A DNA stretch of 64,000 nucleotides from Mytilisepta virgata (Eukaryota > Mollusca > Bivalvia > Mytilida > Mytilidae). A model generated the notes under the pieces. The model was not told the DNA's origin and did not search any database. It saw only the letters and a list, made by a program, of their open reading frames with translations. Shown here in pieces: positions 12,501 through 27,500 of the stretch. The stretch lies in the NCBI GenBank assembly GCA_028015205.1, contig CM051521.1, positions 99,114,513-99,178,512 of the forward strand, in the 5' to 3' direction. The translations under genes and the position numbers were made by a program. The stretch's first letter is position 1, and each line of letters opens with the position of its first letter.

Positions 12501-15500
12501 ACTTAAAAGCCGCATGGATTCTATTAGGAAATTTGTTTCATTAAACTTGTTTCGGAAATTGACATCAACTAATGGCTATATATTAAATAGATTTTATTTT
12601 TGGATCAACTTTACAAGTATTTTATTGATGGATAATCTATTTTTAAACGAATTGGAATATGATCTTTAATGAAATTTTGATGCAAAAAGGATTCTAATTT
12701 ATTTTTATTTTTGGGATGGTTGATTTCAGAGGGTCGACGATAATGAAAAAACCCAAATTTTCAATTTTATTTTTTTTCTTCAAAACGGCAAAATCGATTT
12801 TGGGTCAGCAGATCCGTAAACCAACTAATTAAAAATAAATGATCTTGCAACACAAAAACATGAAATAAAAATGTTGCAAGAAAATGACTGTACGACCCTC
12901 TTAATAGTGTTTGCTTGGTGCCAAAAGCAAAAAATGTCAATTTTACAGGTTTTTGTTTAACTCAAGAGTTACTAAACTTGTACTTTGGGTTGACATGCTA
13001 ACATAAATCCACAAATTAAACATTATCTATTTGGTAAGACAAAAATGAAACTACATGTCTATCCTTGTTTTTAAAAAGAAGGCTATTGCAAGATAATATT
13101 ATTATCTCTATTTGAAATCGTGAAAAAAAAATTATACTTACTCAACATTAAGCATTTTTTGTTTCTTAGAAGATGGTAGAGTATCTGGAGCTGACATGGG
13201 TCGTTTTCTGGCATTACTACTAGTAGAATCTCCTGTCTTGTGGTCATGGTAACTTCTTATTTCATATACAACATTCTCTTTGTGTAAATGCTTTAAAACT
13301 GTCAAAATGCAGACATATTACTTTACATGTATATAAAAAAGTAAGTGATAAAATAAATACACTGTTGTATATCACAAAAATTATTGATATATTTATCGTT
13401 CAAAAATATCTGCAGGAATTGTAGCAAACAGTACATGTAATTTAAAACTTGATTCAAAAGAATAGAATGCTCTCAAACTACTTTAAGAGTAATACATGTA
13501 CAAATAAGCATCAAAGTTAAAACCAATTTTTTAAAAGTTATATATCTTGTTTTAGCAATGTGAAATGTTTCAGGGGCAATATAATTGTCCAAATCAGCAT
13601 AAAGGTAAAGGTGTAGTAATCAATACTGGGAGACACAATATAGGATAATCATTTATGCATAAGATCTGAACCTTCTGATTTAACAAGAGGATCCCAAGAG
13701 CCCGAATCGCTCACTTGTAATTTTGTGTGTAGATCTTGCATCAATGATTATTTTGCTATTTAATGTATACCATCACATTTTTTGCCTTAATATTGACATG
13801 TACAGCTAAAATATAGAAGCCTGAACCCAAATATATATGGTTGGTAGGGACTTTTTCATTGGTTGCTATGGACTTTTTAAATTACCTTGACTCTTGACCC
13901 TCTATTTTACCATTGAAAACTATTTCAAATTACTCTCTAAACATCTGTGACAATATGTCAGACCATTAATTTTACTGATAATTACTGTTCACATGTAAAT
14001 AATCTTTCAAGGGCAAAAACTCCCATAAGGGGTCAATGGACCATTTTGGTCATGTTGACTTATTTGTAGATCTTACTTGCTGAAGATTTTTGCTGTTTAC
14101 AATTGGTCTTTATCTATAATAATATTAAAGATAATAACCTAAAACTGCCAAATTTCCTTAAAATTAACAATTCCAGGGCAAAAACCAGAAAACGGGTTCA
14201 CCGATTCATCTTAACTGCTTTAGTTTTTGAGATATGAGCCAAAAAGTGCATTTTTCACCTATGTTCTATTTTCAGCCATGACAGCCATGTTTCTCAATGG
14301 ACAAGAAAATAAAACACAGGTTTCATACTAGATACCCTAAGGATCTTTCAACCTAAGTTTGGATGAAATTGTTTCTGTAGTTTCAGAGGAGAAGATTTTT
14401 GAAAGTTTACAAAGATGACGAAAAAATGTGAAAAATTGTCTTTAAAGGGCAAATACTCCTAAAGGGCAAAAGCTCACATGTCCTTTTAGGACAGGTGAGC
14501 TCTGAAAATGAATTTGGTACCTTCTTCCTGACAAATATGCTAACTTGTGTAGCATGAGTCAATATATGATAAACAACTATGCAAAAAATTCTTGAGCCCA
14601 TATTAAAATCACATGTAATTACCACAAATTGTATGAACTAACTGTACAATTTATTCTAATCTCACCATTTTTAGCTTCTTCTTTTTTGAACAAGGACACA
14701 TAAGCTGATGTATCATTTAACCATGAAATCTGTATATTACCTGTAGAATGACAATATACTTGCAGAAATACATTGCACAAGTCTGGCAACAGGTTCATGG
14801 TGAGTATTCATATATGGAACTACCATCATTTTCTTCTTTTTCTACTGCATTTTTTTTTTATTAATATTGTATTTAGAAAATTCCTGTCTGTAAAGGGCAT
14901 AGTACGATTTGGCCTGATATTTGCTCCTTGAATTACAAAATCAAAAAGGAATTTACTCTCAGCTATAATTAAGTACTGTTAAAATGTTGCATTTTAAGGA
15001 ACATGTTTTGTTTTCAACAAGAAATTTTTTTAATTTTGTAATAGCAGCAATATGCTGTCAAAGTCACCAAATTCACTCATTTTTGGACCTTTGAATTAGA
15101 ATTTTGAGATGAGCAACAGCCTTGCCCAAAAAGATATTTCATTGAAACGTGTCTTTATGTAAGACAAGAATTATATTAAACCAGAGGCTCCTGGGAGCCT
15201 GTATCACTCACCTGATAGTGCATTGCCTATAACATATAGCGACCAGTTCCCACAGGGTTAAAAGTTTGGTTGTGGTAGCCACCTTGGTTGATAGTTTGTG
15301 TCAACGAACACAATTGTGAAAGAGGACCATCTAAGGACCATTGTTGCTAAGTTTGGTTCCAACCTCTCGAAAGTTTCAGACAAGAATTATTTTAAATAAA
15401 ATTTTCCATAGGGTCAAATGTTAAACTATGTTTGGCTGTGGTGGCCATCTCGGTTGACAGTCCAGGTCATCCGAAACAATTCTGAAAGAGGACGGACGAT

Positions 15501-18500
15501 GGATGCCAAGTGATGACAATAGCTCACCTGACCCTTTGAGCTAAAAATCTATCATTTTGGGCACGGCTGTTGATCATAATTGCTTTGACCAAAATCTACT
15601 GTAAAAACACTCAATTTTCTTCAAATCCTTAATTTAGCAGATGTTCATGACATTGCTATTGCATTATGGGAATGCATTTCGTACAATGATTGATAGATTA
15701 TGAAAGTTTGATCATTATATGATCAAAATGATACAAATCTAATGAAATCTTAATTTTAATTTTTCATGTCATATGGGGCCAAATAATGGCTGAAATCATA
15801 CCATCTTCTTTATAACATCTTTTCTTTTCTTGGTAGAACAGAATACAATGAATTCAGAAAACATTTATAAACTGATTTCTTGATAAAAAAGTTTATGTTA
15901 TACATTCCATACAAGAATCATGCATATCCTGATACATGGTTCAAATTTTTGGAAAGAAAATGTGCACATATTCAACAGCGTCACCGTTGTATAAATCAAT
16001 GAATGTCACAAATGAAAGTACAGAAAGTGCCAAAATCTGGAAATTGGGAAGAATCCAATATTTTTTATAGGGATATATAAATGGTCAAAATCCATAAAAC
16101 TTTCAGGCATTAAATTTGTACACAGAAGGAAAATCTGCTCTATTTCAAAATTTGAGGCATCGGAAAACACACTAAAAGGAAACAAAAGGTACATTAAGCA
16201 TTTTTATTGATATTTTACAGAAAAAATAAAGGTTTTCCTAAAATAGGACTCTATGGTTTATATGGGACACATAGTAGTATAAAATATTAATATTGCTCTT
16301 GCTTTGGTGACATTCTAATTTAGTAAGAGGTTTACACGCAGAAGTTCTTGTCCATGGTAAATCATTTATTAGTACTTACCAAATATAGAAAATAGTTGAC
16401 ACAGATCTTCATTTTTCCATTCCTTTGGGAAGCTAACATGAAAAACATGATTTCTCTTCAGCTGTACTGTAATATAAGTAATAAAAAATGATTACACTTT
16501 ATCTATAGATACCACAGAGAATAGAAAAAGTCATTATAACATAAACACTATTTCTTATGCATGTACTGCACATTTCTATATATGAAAACAATTTCATCAA
16601 CTGTTAATTTTGCTACCTAAATCATGATTACATTTAATTAAATTAATATAAATCAAGACATCATTAATTCACCATCATATGACTTTTTACTTACAATCTA
16701 GTCCTGTGAGGTCAATATATGGAGCATCACCCATTCTCATCAAAAACAATCTGGAAAGAATAAGTTATTAAAACTACATCCTCTAAATCATCACAAACAA
16801 GTATATATGTGTCCAATAGACACTACATGCCCTGCCAATGATGTAAATATTAGTATATAGAATTACATTTATTAATTGTTGACTTTGAAGTCCCTAACGA
16901 TAAGGTAGATGAAATACTTTCTCTCAGTACTTCATGAAAAACTACCTTCAACCTGAATCTTAACATGGATTCTAATATTGAAATTCTATAAAGACATTCA
17001 AGGTCACAGCATCCGTTTCTCAACAAAATGCTGCTCTTCATATCACAAGCTATCCATGTACATAGTTTCATGATGATACCATAACTCCTTCATGAAAAAC
17101 TACCTTAAACCTGAACCTTAACCTCGTACAGACAGATGGATGGACCCAAAAACTATATGACGGGGCTGCCTTACAGGCGGGGCATAAAAATTGAAACAGA
17201 GCAAGACAATAAGCTTTATAATTCCCATTGATTGATATCAATATCATCTTTAAAAAAAAACAATATGTTTTAATATTTACAGCTAAGAATAAGTTTTTAT
17301 TGATTTTTTATTCTATGATCTTATTTCAATGTCTAAACAAAAGGTCCTGCAACAATTTTGTGTTAAGTTTTGATAAACTGGGTTAAGTGAGCATAATACA
17401 ATAACAGATCTTATACTAAGATATCAATATACTAATGATGTTATTTTTTTTCTTCTTATGATTCCAACACAATATACTCACTTATTTATATATGGATCAA
17501 TCAATGAAGATGTTGGAGGAACTCTATCTGAGGCATTTTTCTGTAAACTTCCTAAAATATCATTAAATACATAAATAGGCTTCTGGATGTCTATCAAACT
17601 TTTTCATTCTTACGGGCACGATAGAAATATGAGTGACATAAGACATTGTTAATGGCAAGGCAGTGGCATGTAAACAAGTACCAGTAGACTTTATTAGGCC
17701 GTTGGTCGTTGACCTAATACGACTAAAGTTTATTCTACCCCTGTTATTAGACAGGAAATGGCTTGATTGCAGGATAAAAATCGAACAGCGTTCCGAAGTC
17801 CCCCGCCGCTAGAGCATCAGAAACCCTTGGACAAGTGAAACATAACAAAATTTTCTCAAAGAGAGAGAATAGAAGGACAAACAATTTGTGGTTATTGCTA
17901 AAGTTTTTTACAAGTTAATGAGTGGTATGAAGACATTTATACAATATGGGTATAGTGTTGAAATCTTATTTTACCATGTGTATTGAGAATTTATACAAAT
18001 GTACATTTACTCCTTTTCAATAAACAGAAATGCTTTGATCAAAAGTATTCCGCCTAACAAACTCTTAAAGACAGTATTTTTCAATTTTATAAGTTTCGAT
18101 AGGAGTTTATGTATAAAACCTCCCTTTAGGTCCAAGTGTATAAATATTATTCCAATGCAAGGAGAATATAAATTTTCTAGAACACTTAGATGAACATTTT
18201 GTCAATTTTCAAAGTTATTAAGGGGCATAACTCCTACAAAAATATTTCGACATGACTCATCTTCGAACTCCCTTGAGGTATCATTGAGTTAAAGCTACTG
18301 TATACATATTATCCAAATCGGTCAAGAAATAAATTTGCTAGAGCGCTTACATGAAAATTTTGTCAATTTTCTAAGTTATTAAGGGGCATAACTCCTACAA
18401 AAATATTTCGACATGACTCATCTTCGAACTCCCTTAAAGTATCATTGAGTTAAAGCTACTGTATAAATATTATCCAAATCGGTCAAGAAATAAATTTGCT

Positions 18501-21500
18501 AAAGCACTTACAAGGTGGACGGACGGACGGACAGACGGACGGAAGCACGGACGGACGGAGGGACGGACGCCCGGCATTACCATATCCCCCGCATCGCGTC
18601 GGGGTGGGGGACAAAAAGTAAAAGAAGGGATATGGTGAAGTTATTCTTGACATAATATCTATATCCATGGAAAGAAACAGTCATAGTGAGACTTTCAAGA
18701 GAAAAGTCTTGCAATCTACTAAATATTCAAGACTAGCCCTCAGCACTGGTTTGATAAGAATTCTTTACTATATGTTGACGATGTCAGATCTCTGTTACTG
18801 AAGCCACAGCTGTAGAGTCAATCAACAAATTACACAAATAATCAGGCTAAGAAATCTAACAAATTCTATTTATGTTAGAAGAGTATTGTAATAAGGAATG
18901 ATTCCAAATGTAACATCTATGCACAAGACAATTTTGCTTGCTTTGCTACTGTTTTCAACATGATGAGGTACTTACCTAAATAATTTGACATACTAATATA
19001 ACACAACCCTGTCACATATGCATCATAACCAGCCTCATGGTGTTGTTCTGAGATATTATAATTTCCAAAACCTTCAGCCAGATCTATAAAAGAATTTTTA
19101 AAATTTTCCTGGGAATATAAGCAAACAAAGAAATACAAACTTAAGATATCTAAAGTGGCATTCAAATATATATTTTTACTCTGTTGATATGAAAGGTCAT
19201 TTGTATTTTTAGGAATTTAGCAGAAAAACTTATACACTTCCCATAGGGTCCAATGTCAACAAAGCCCAACAATGGCAGCCATCCAAGATTTCTTATCGGT
19301 ATCAAAATAACATTTTGCAATGATCATTCATGACAGCTTTCAAATGAATGCCTCAGATAGTTTTAGCGAAGATCTTCGAAATTTAAACAATCCTGAAAGC
19401 CCCTTTTGGGGGACTTGCAGCCATGTATATTGGTAGAATGGCACCAAAGTAAAGAATTATTCTTGTCCTCATAGGTATCAAATCCACATAGTTATTAATC
19501 TTTTGAATTGTTCTTCATAACAGGAATTTTTTAATACATTTTACCATAGGGTCCAATCTTAACTTATTTGTTGCTGGTGGCGGTATTGGATTTTTTGTGA
19601 CCATTATAGAAACATATTTGTAAAATTTGGGTTTAATTGGGTAAATCATTCTTCAGAAGTTTTTCAAAGTTCAGCCAATCAGAAATTAGAATAGATCTGT
19701 TGGTTAAATTCTGTTACATGGTTCTCAAGAAAAAGATCAAAATGAGAAGATGGATGCCAAGTGACAATAATATATATTAGTAGTGGATCTAGAGGTCCAA
19801 GCATTTTGTGACTTTTTCAGATCCTGCCCTTTCTTATGACTACAACATTTTTTGACACCTGTTTCAAGAAATATAAAAAAAAAAAATTATTGCAAAGATT
19901 TACGTACCAACCTCTGGTTTTGTGAATGGTGGAAACTCTAGAAATTTCTGTAGATCACCTAATGATGTATTTGGAATATTTTCCTGTGAATCAAATAAAT
20001 TTATGAATAAGTAACTCCTTAGAGTTCTGCTGACTTGGTCTATACAAAAGACATAAATTCTAGCAGGACTTCGAAGGCTCATTGAAATATGTTCAAGTTT
20101 TCGGTAGTTCGAAATACTGACGTTTGTTCAAGTATGAAAATTGCCAGGGCCATACCATATACAAGCTAGTATAGTGATCATTACCATGAAATGTTTTTCA
20201 ATTAAAAATCATACAGGTTAACCACCATTTAAGTCATGTCATGTCATCTTTATTACACAAAACTGTAAACATTTATCTGTCAGACTAATCTATTTTGATT
20301 GCTAGACAAACACATGTAAGTATCACCTAAAAAGCTAAATATTTTAATTATTGAGCTCAAGTTTTCTATGGTAAAACACACAATTTCATCATCGTCTGGA
20401 ACAAAGTTTTTGTTCAACTTTTCTAGAAATCAGTGTTCGATAAATGGAACTTTTTAACATGAAAATAAAGGAAAATTTTCAGAAAATTTGGCAGGACTTC
20501 CAAAACAGTTTGATCCATAGGTGGTGTTTGAGCGATCTAAGTTTGAGCTATCGAAGTTTGAATGTATTTTACCAAACACCTGATGAAACATAAATCCAAG
20601 CTCTAAAGCATGTGATCTAAATAAGAAAGGAATAAAAACCTGTGAAAATAAGATATATATATATACAAATAATATGTTTATTATTATTAAGTCACCAAAA
20701 CAAAGTTTGGGGGAATTATTGTTTTTGCTCCATTTCTTTTTTTTATTTTTTTTTATTTCTTATTTCTTTTCCTAGCCATGGTTTCCAAGTAGATTATGAT
20801 ATGGCAAGGTGATTTATGTCATCAAAAAGTTTCAAAATGGCTGCGGTTTTGGGGACTTTTGTGTTGGCTTCCCAACACAGTATTACTTGTATATTTTGCT
20901 TTTCTTTACTTAAAATGAGGTCAGATTAGATGCTTTAACATGTTTACGGTTTCGGTCTTACTGAAATTTACTCTTCAACAGATTGAGTGTCAGAAAAGAA
21001 TATCTTTATCCATTTCAATTCTTTAAAACTCTAATTAACATGATCTTCCTCATTACTAGACCACTGTTGGTCACTCATGTGTTCCATTGACAGAAGTTTG
21101 ACAGTAATTCATAAAGACACATCAGTTTTCAACTACCTATTTAATACTACTCTGAACAATACATTAGATTCTTTCACCTTCTAAATACTCTGTACATAAA
21201 TCAATATTGCGTGTGGATAAGTGTGTGAAAATATTTTTATAATTGTGTATATGGGTTACATAACTATATGTACCATGTAAATGGGTATATATCCTTACAA
21301 TAATAAAAATATGATTGATTCTCCAATGAAAATACTTACTTTAAAAGGATTCATACTTCCCATTAACTTTGTGTCTAAAATTCTGAAAAATAGGTTAGAA
21401 TAATATTACACAGAATTTAAAGTTACATTTACTCTCTCTTTGTACATTGTTGTGATTTGAGATTTTGTTTACTTCACATGTGTTATTACTATTAGAGTTT

Positions 21501-24500
21501 CAATATTTGTAGAATACTCAATATATTTTCAATATAATCTTGTTAGTACAACATTATCTTCTCAGCAAAAATTTATATTCTTTTTAGGTATGCTGGCCTG
21601 AAACAACGGAAATCTATATAATTTTTAGCAAAATGGGCTGGAACAAAGGAAAATCCAATAAAAATATACCAACCTAGGGAAAGCACAATGTGTCATAGCT
21701 TTAAAATCTTCATAACTCTGAAAGAAATTCATTAAACCTTTTGTACCAACACAATACCATCTAATATTACAACTAAAACTATAAAAAAATGTTATATCTA
21801 ATATATGTAAAAAAAAAGTCATAGTATTTAATTTAATATCACTGATTACTTGGTCTTTTACACTTATAAATGCATGTATTTTAAACTCCTTACTCTAAAA
21901 AATTAACATGTTCAATTTAATTTATTACAGAAATACAATTGTTACAGTGGTTCAGTACAGTTTTGAAAATGAGATCTTTATTGGGATACTTTTGATGAAT
22001 ATCAATGAATAGGATTCAACGGTTTTTGGCTGCCACTTACTGTTGTAAATGGGACATTGTCTCCCCAATGCATTGCTTATATTATTTCATTTTTGAAATT
22101 CGAAGAATGTATGTTGTTAAAATTTCTTATGATAATAATATACTTACATTTGGTAATGGATGATAAAACTGATGAAGAATGTGTATTACATCTAATAGCA
22201 TGTTATGTCCTAACAGCAGCTTCCCCTGTAATAATTAATCATTTTTACAGATACAGAAAAAAATTTAAGGTAAGAATGTGTTACCTCCCCTAATTTCTAA
22301 TGGAAAATTTAATTTTTACCTGGACATGTGTGCAAACTTATTCATAAATTACAAGATGTTAAAAATGCCCAATTAATTATCCCACACAGGTGAGTAATAA
22401 AGTATGTTTGGAATTTCTGTAACTCATTTTAAGGCCTGACTGTCTGTGACTGTCATAGTTCTAAAATGAGAGGAGGTAACAAATTTTCAATTGGAAATGG
22501 AAGAACTGTACAGAGAGTCATAGGAATATTGACAGTTTCTGAGGTCATGCTGCTGCATTACAAAACTATCATACAAATGTTAAATAGATAAAATCTCTTG
22601 GCATAGATATGAACAGGATTTAGAGCTATTTAAAAATATGAAAAATATTGATATAAAACTTCAAAAAGAAATTATGAGAATATACATGAAAATCAGTATT
22701 AAAAATTAAAATATACATTTTATTAAATATTCTGGTGGTCACCTTTACTAAGAAAAACATGCCTATTTGATTTCTAAATTTTCTATGTCCACTAACTAAA
22801 TGTCTGCCAACTTACACTTTGAGAAATCATTCGTATTACTTGTGTAAATCCTACAGCATCATCTAGTTCTGCCTGTAAAGGATGGTATATTAACAACATC
22901 AATATATGACATTATAAACATTATTTTTTTTTATCAAATCCGTAAATTTAAAATTCGAAGGAAGTGAGCCATGTACAATTTCATTTGTGTCATTATCTGA
23001 ATTCAAATGACATATCTGTGTACTAATGATAAAAGCCCACAAATTCTTTCAAAAATACCTTCATAAATTCATCAATAAAATACTTTAAACATTTTTGAAA
23101 TGTAAAACTATAAAAAGACAACAACATCCTGGATAACATCAAGGAAATTCTTTATTCTGGTCTACATGTTTCGCCACTTACGGTGGCTTCTTCAGGACAA
23201 TTTAATGATAGGAAACAAATGCTGAAGTCCATCACCACCGTAAGTATTTCCTTGCAGTTATCCAGGATGTTGTTGTCTTTTTATAGTTTTATTTTCCCGA
23301 GGTTTTAAGATAACAGCAGCATACTTCGATATCCATCCTGATTACTCTACCAGCTGTACTGTTAGAAGGTGTTGGTTCACTCGTGTATATATTTATATTA
23401 TTATTAAAATTGTTAAAAACAATTTTCAAATTATTTTTCTATAATTACAATTTCTGCAGCTTGCTTTTCTTGTTCTTTCTTTTTCATTTCATCTTCACTT
23501 TTCACTCGAGTTACAACAATGTATCGTTCTTTCTTCTGTCCTGTTTTTGTTTCCAAGTGTATGCCTGAAAATCTTGTAAGAACAATTTCAATCAATAATT
23601 AATTGAAAGACCAGTTTCAATTTATCAATCTAAAAATGAATGCTTCCTTTTGCACTTTTATGAGGGATCATACATGTAAAGGTTATAAAGAATGGAAGCA
23701 GTTCACACTGAAATATGTTGTAGCAAAATAGCTTGACAAAGTCAAATGGGCTGAAAGATAAATCAGTGAAACAAAAAACGGACAAAACATTAAAACAGAA
23801 TTAACAAGAGAGCTTTCTGAGTGACAGCAAACCGGGTTTTTCTTCTATTTCATTTTTACTGAGTAACTTTTCTCCAACAAAGCAGTCAAGGGTCAATGTC
23901 AGATGTCAACATCTTTAGTACACAACACATCATCTTGAGGTACACTACCCACACATCAAAGATCTAAGATCTAGGTTTTAAGACAAAAAAGTTACAGGCT
24001 GGACATGATAAGCAATTTATTGACCTTGAGGTCAAAGTTCAAGGTCAACATCCTTAATATGCGACACATCATCTTGAGGAAACCTACGAACACAACAAAT
24101 ATCCAAGGCCTAGGTCTTAAGGCAAAAAAGTTACAAAAATGACCAATTTATTAAACTGAGGTCAAAGGCCAAGGTCAATATCCTTGGAGTGTGAAACATC
24201 GTCTCGAGGTAACCTACCTACACACCAAAGATCCAAGGTCTAGCTCTTTAGACAAAAAAGTTACAAAAATGACCTATTTATTGACCTTGAAGTCAATGGT
24301 CAAGGTCAATATTCTTGGTACGTGACACATCATCTTGAGATAACCTACCTACACACCAAGAAATCCAAGGCCTAGGTCTTTAGACAAAAAAGTTAAAGGG
24401 CGGACACAAAGATGATCTAAAATGACCTATTTATTCAACTTAAGGTCAAGGGTCAAGGTCATAGGTCAACATTTTTGAAACATGACACATCGTCAAGAGG

Positions 24501-27500
24501 TGACAATTCCACATACCATAGATCTAAAGTCTAGGTCTTAAGACAAGAAAATTATAGGCCGGAAAATTATTTGCAGCAGCCCGACCGCTTGCCGGCCCGA
24601 CTTCACCAATTCAATAACTGGATTTTTCCAGAGGTAAACCCTGTTAACTAGAAATTGTGTCTGTAATACACGGATGCCCCTACCTAAGAAATGAACCTAA
24701 ACGCAAAACTTGACCTGAGTCGCTCAAGCATAAAATGTAGTTCATAATGACCCAATTATTGTATGACTGCTGGGTACTACCCAAGGCACATCCACTGATG
24801 AAGTTGAATTGATACACTATCCAAAGAAATGAACCTAAACACAAAATTTAACCACATAGTTTGGACGTACGTATGGACGAACAAGGGTAACTCTATATCA
24901 GGGATGATTTTGATCAGCAGAGGAAATAACTGAAAATTGCTTAAAATAACTTAAATTGGGGGGTTAGGTGTGCAAAAATATCATTTTCTGGCACCTTCTG
25001 CCCAGTTTAACAACTTTTCAAATAAATTTTGCAATACCAAATAAATGAAATCAGATAATAACTGACTAAAATCATCTCTGCTATATGACCCATCCACATT
25101 CATGGGTGGGGCATAAAAAATAAAAATAAAAGGGTAAATATTTTGGCTAACTAGCCTTGATCACAAGCACAAAAATCTTCTACTGTACAACCTTATGATA
25201 TACTGAAAGATATATTTAAAACCTTATGAATACATTTTGCAGTTAAATAAGGGAAAAATATTGTTCAATTTTAAAGTTATAATTATAGTGTATATTCCTT
25301 TAAAACAAGACTTGAAAAATCCCAGCAAGCTTTTTTGTTCAAGTCAAATGTATTTGTACATGTCATGGAAAGACGCACTGCTTAGATTTATAATGATCAA
25401 TGAATACATTTAATATAAAATCAGTATAAAATACTGGATTACTGTACATGAGAAACTAAGTTTTATTATGATACCTCAGTATGTTTTTCGATATAAAATT
25501 CAAGACAATAATTTTACTATTTGTCTATTTCTAAACCTAAAACTTTTTTCCAGTCAATAGTTTCCATTAATATTAACCAGTCAATAATGACCGGTAGATT
25601 GTCACAGGTGAATTGTAATGGAAACTTTTGACATGCAAATTGCCAATCAATAGCCATCAAAGCACCCAACAAACAACAGTCCGGATTATTGGACATAATT
25701 CTGAGAGAGGACAATCTATTAAACATGGCTGCCAAGTCTGGTTCCAAATGACTAATCACTTTTGGACAAGATTTTTTTATGGATTTTCCCATATGGTCAT
25801 ATGTTAAACTAAGTTCGGCTGCGGTGGCCACCTTTGTTGATAGTCCAGGTCATGGAATACAATTGTGATAGAGGACCACCTAAGGACCATTTCTGCCAAG
25901 TTTGATTCCAATTGGCTTAGTGGTAAAGCAAGAAGATTTTTATATGAATTTTCCCATAGGGTCCTATGGTAAACTTAGTTTGGCTGTGGCGGCCATCCTT
26001 GTCCTTTGCTTGGAGTTTTATTTTGTGTCAAAAATTAATAGAGCAAATCCATTCTTCAACATTTAGAAAATTTTGATCACTTTTACATTTTTACAACAGT
26101 TTAATATTGCTTTCAATCTGATTTACGGTTGAATATTTATATAAAAAGGAACATTATGCAATGTTTAGTAACTTCACTTCCATACTGTCACAAACCAAAA
26201 CTATAAAACTTTACATACAGTTTGGACTTACTTCTGCCTGACTGTTTGGTAGAGTAATTTCCTTTGAAATCCGTTACAGGGAGGTAACTGTAAAATTTCT
26301 TTTTCTGCATCATTTATGAAATCACTCACTAATTCACTACAATGAAAAATCATTATTTCTAATGATACAAAAAAAAATTAAATCATAGACATTTGGCAAC
26401 TGATAACTTGCAATATATTATGCCACCTATGGCCTCAGTCTAAGGGAGATAATCATCTATGGCTATTAAGCAGTATTGTCTGTAGGAATGAACAGACTTT
26501 ATCCTAAAGGTTGTAATAAGATAACCTGAATTAAAATCAACACTAAATATACCTGTTCAGGAAACCATCAATCACTGCCATGACAAGGAGCCATTTCTTG
26601 GTTTCTATATTTTGTTTTTTTGTAAATATTGCAATCAATTTATATCACTATCTACGTGTATGGTTATAGCCACGGGCATTGTAAGTGTATCATCCTGTAG
26701 AACTTCTATGAAGCCTTACACTTTAAAAAAAAAAATATAACATTTCACATTTAATACCAAATCTGCTTAACAAATCCCTTCTGTTCTTCTGGAATATGTA
26801 CAGGGCCTTTTGAAAGTCCTCCAGCTTGTTCGTCTGTCCCTGGGGTAGTGAAGGCTGGAGATGAAAACAAAGCTACCTCCTGGTGTTTCTGTTGTAAGAT
26901 TTCCCTCAATGTACCTTCTTGTTCTTGTGTCAGATATGATATACCTGTAGATTAAATAATTCTACCTTGTTATACATCTTAATTTTGACATTGATGGTTC
27001 TGAGATGTTTATGTCAAGTTAAAAAGACATTTGATAATACAAAGTTACCATCCTACATCTTATCAATTTATTCCCATGTTAAGTTTTGTTGGATGTTAAT
27101 CTCATTGATGCATACCCAATATTCCTTCTTTTTCAAGTTGATTAATAATCTCTATTGAAAAATCCAGTGTTCTATAATGTTCTGCCACAAATTATAGTCT
27201 TGATAAAACTATTTCATGTTATTCAAAGTTAAAATAACATGTTCAGGACAATGGTCAACAAAAAGAACTGAAGATTCTAGGTGCTGATTATAAAAACAAA
27301 ATTGCCCAAACAGCTAAGGCAAGCATAATGAACCTAGATATTTCAGTAACATATTTTCAATTTTTAGTTCATTTAGGCATCAACAACAATCTTACTTGAT
27401 GAACATTTGCATCAAATACAATTTTGAATGCAGACAATCTTGGTGACAAGGTGAGTAGTAACAATAAGTCTTGAAGTTTAAAGAAAAAAATTATTTTAAA

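Noticed and set aside
23170..23200. Complete active hammerhead ribozyme
   Set aside because: Only the CUGANGA/stem II/GAAA core is visible; no convincing stem I and stem III with a cleavage site was found.
25517..25831. 104-codon minus-strand frame in PARN intron 8 as an exon
   Set aside because: It has no similarity to PARN, overlaps a dispersed repeat fragment, and the intron is fully explained without it.
23573..26231. A missing micro-exon between PARN exons 8 and 9
   Set aside because: It was first suspected because the obvious acceptor gave the wrong phase. The acceptor eight bases upstream resolves the frame and adds the expected residues, so none is needed.
26572..26635. Possible extra PARN exon on the minus strand encoding [10 protein letters not shown] between exons 7 and 8
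   Set aside because: It has a splice-like donor and open frame, but inclusion breaks phase with exon 7 (a TGA forms), and exons 7 and 8 already join in phase with a gap-free alignment to human.
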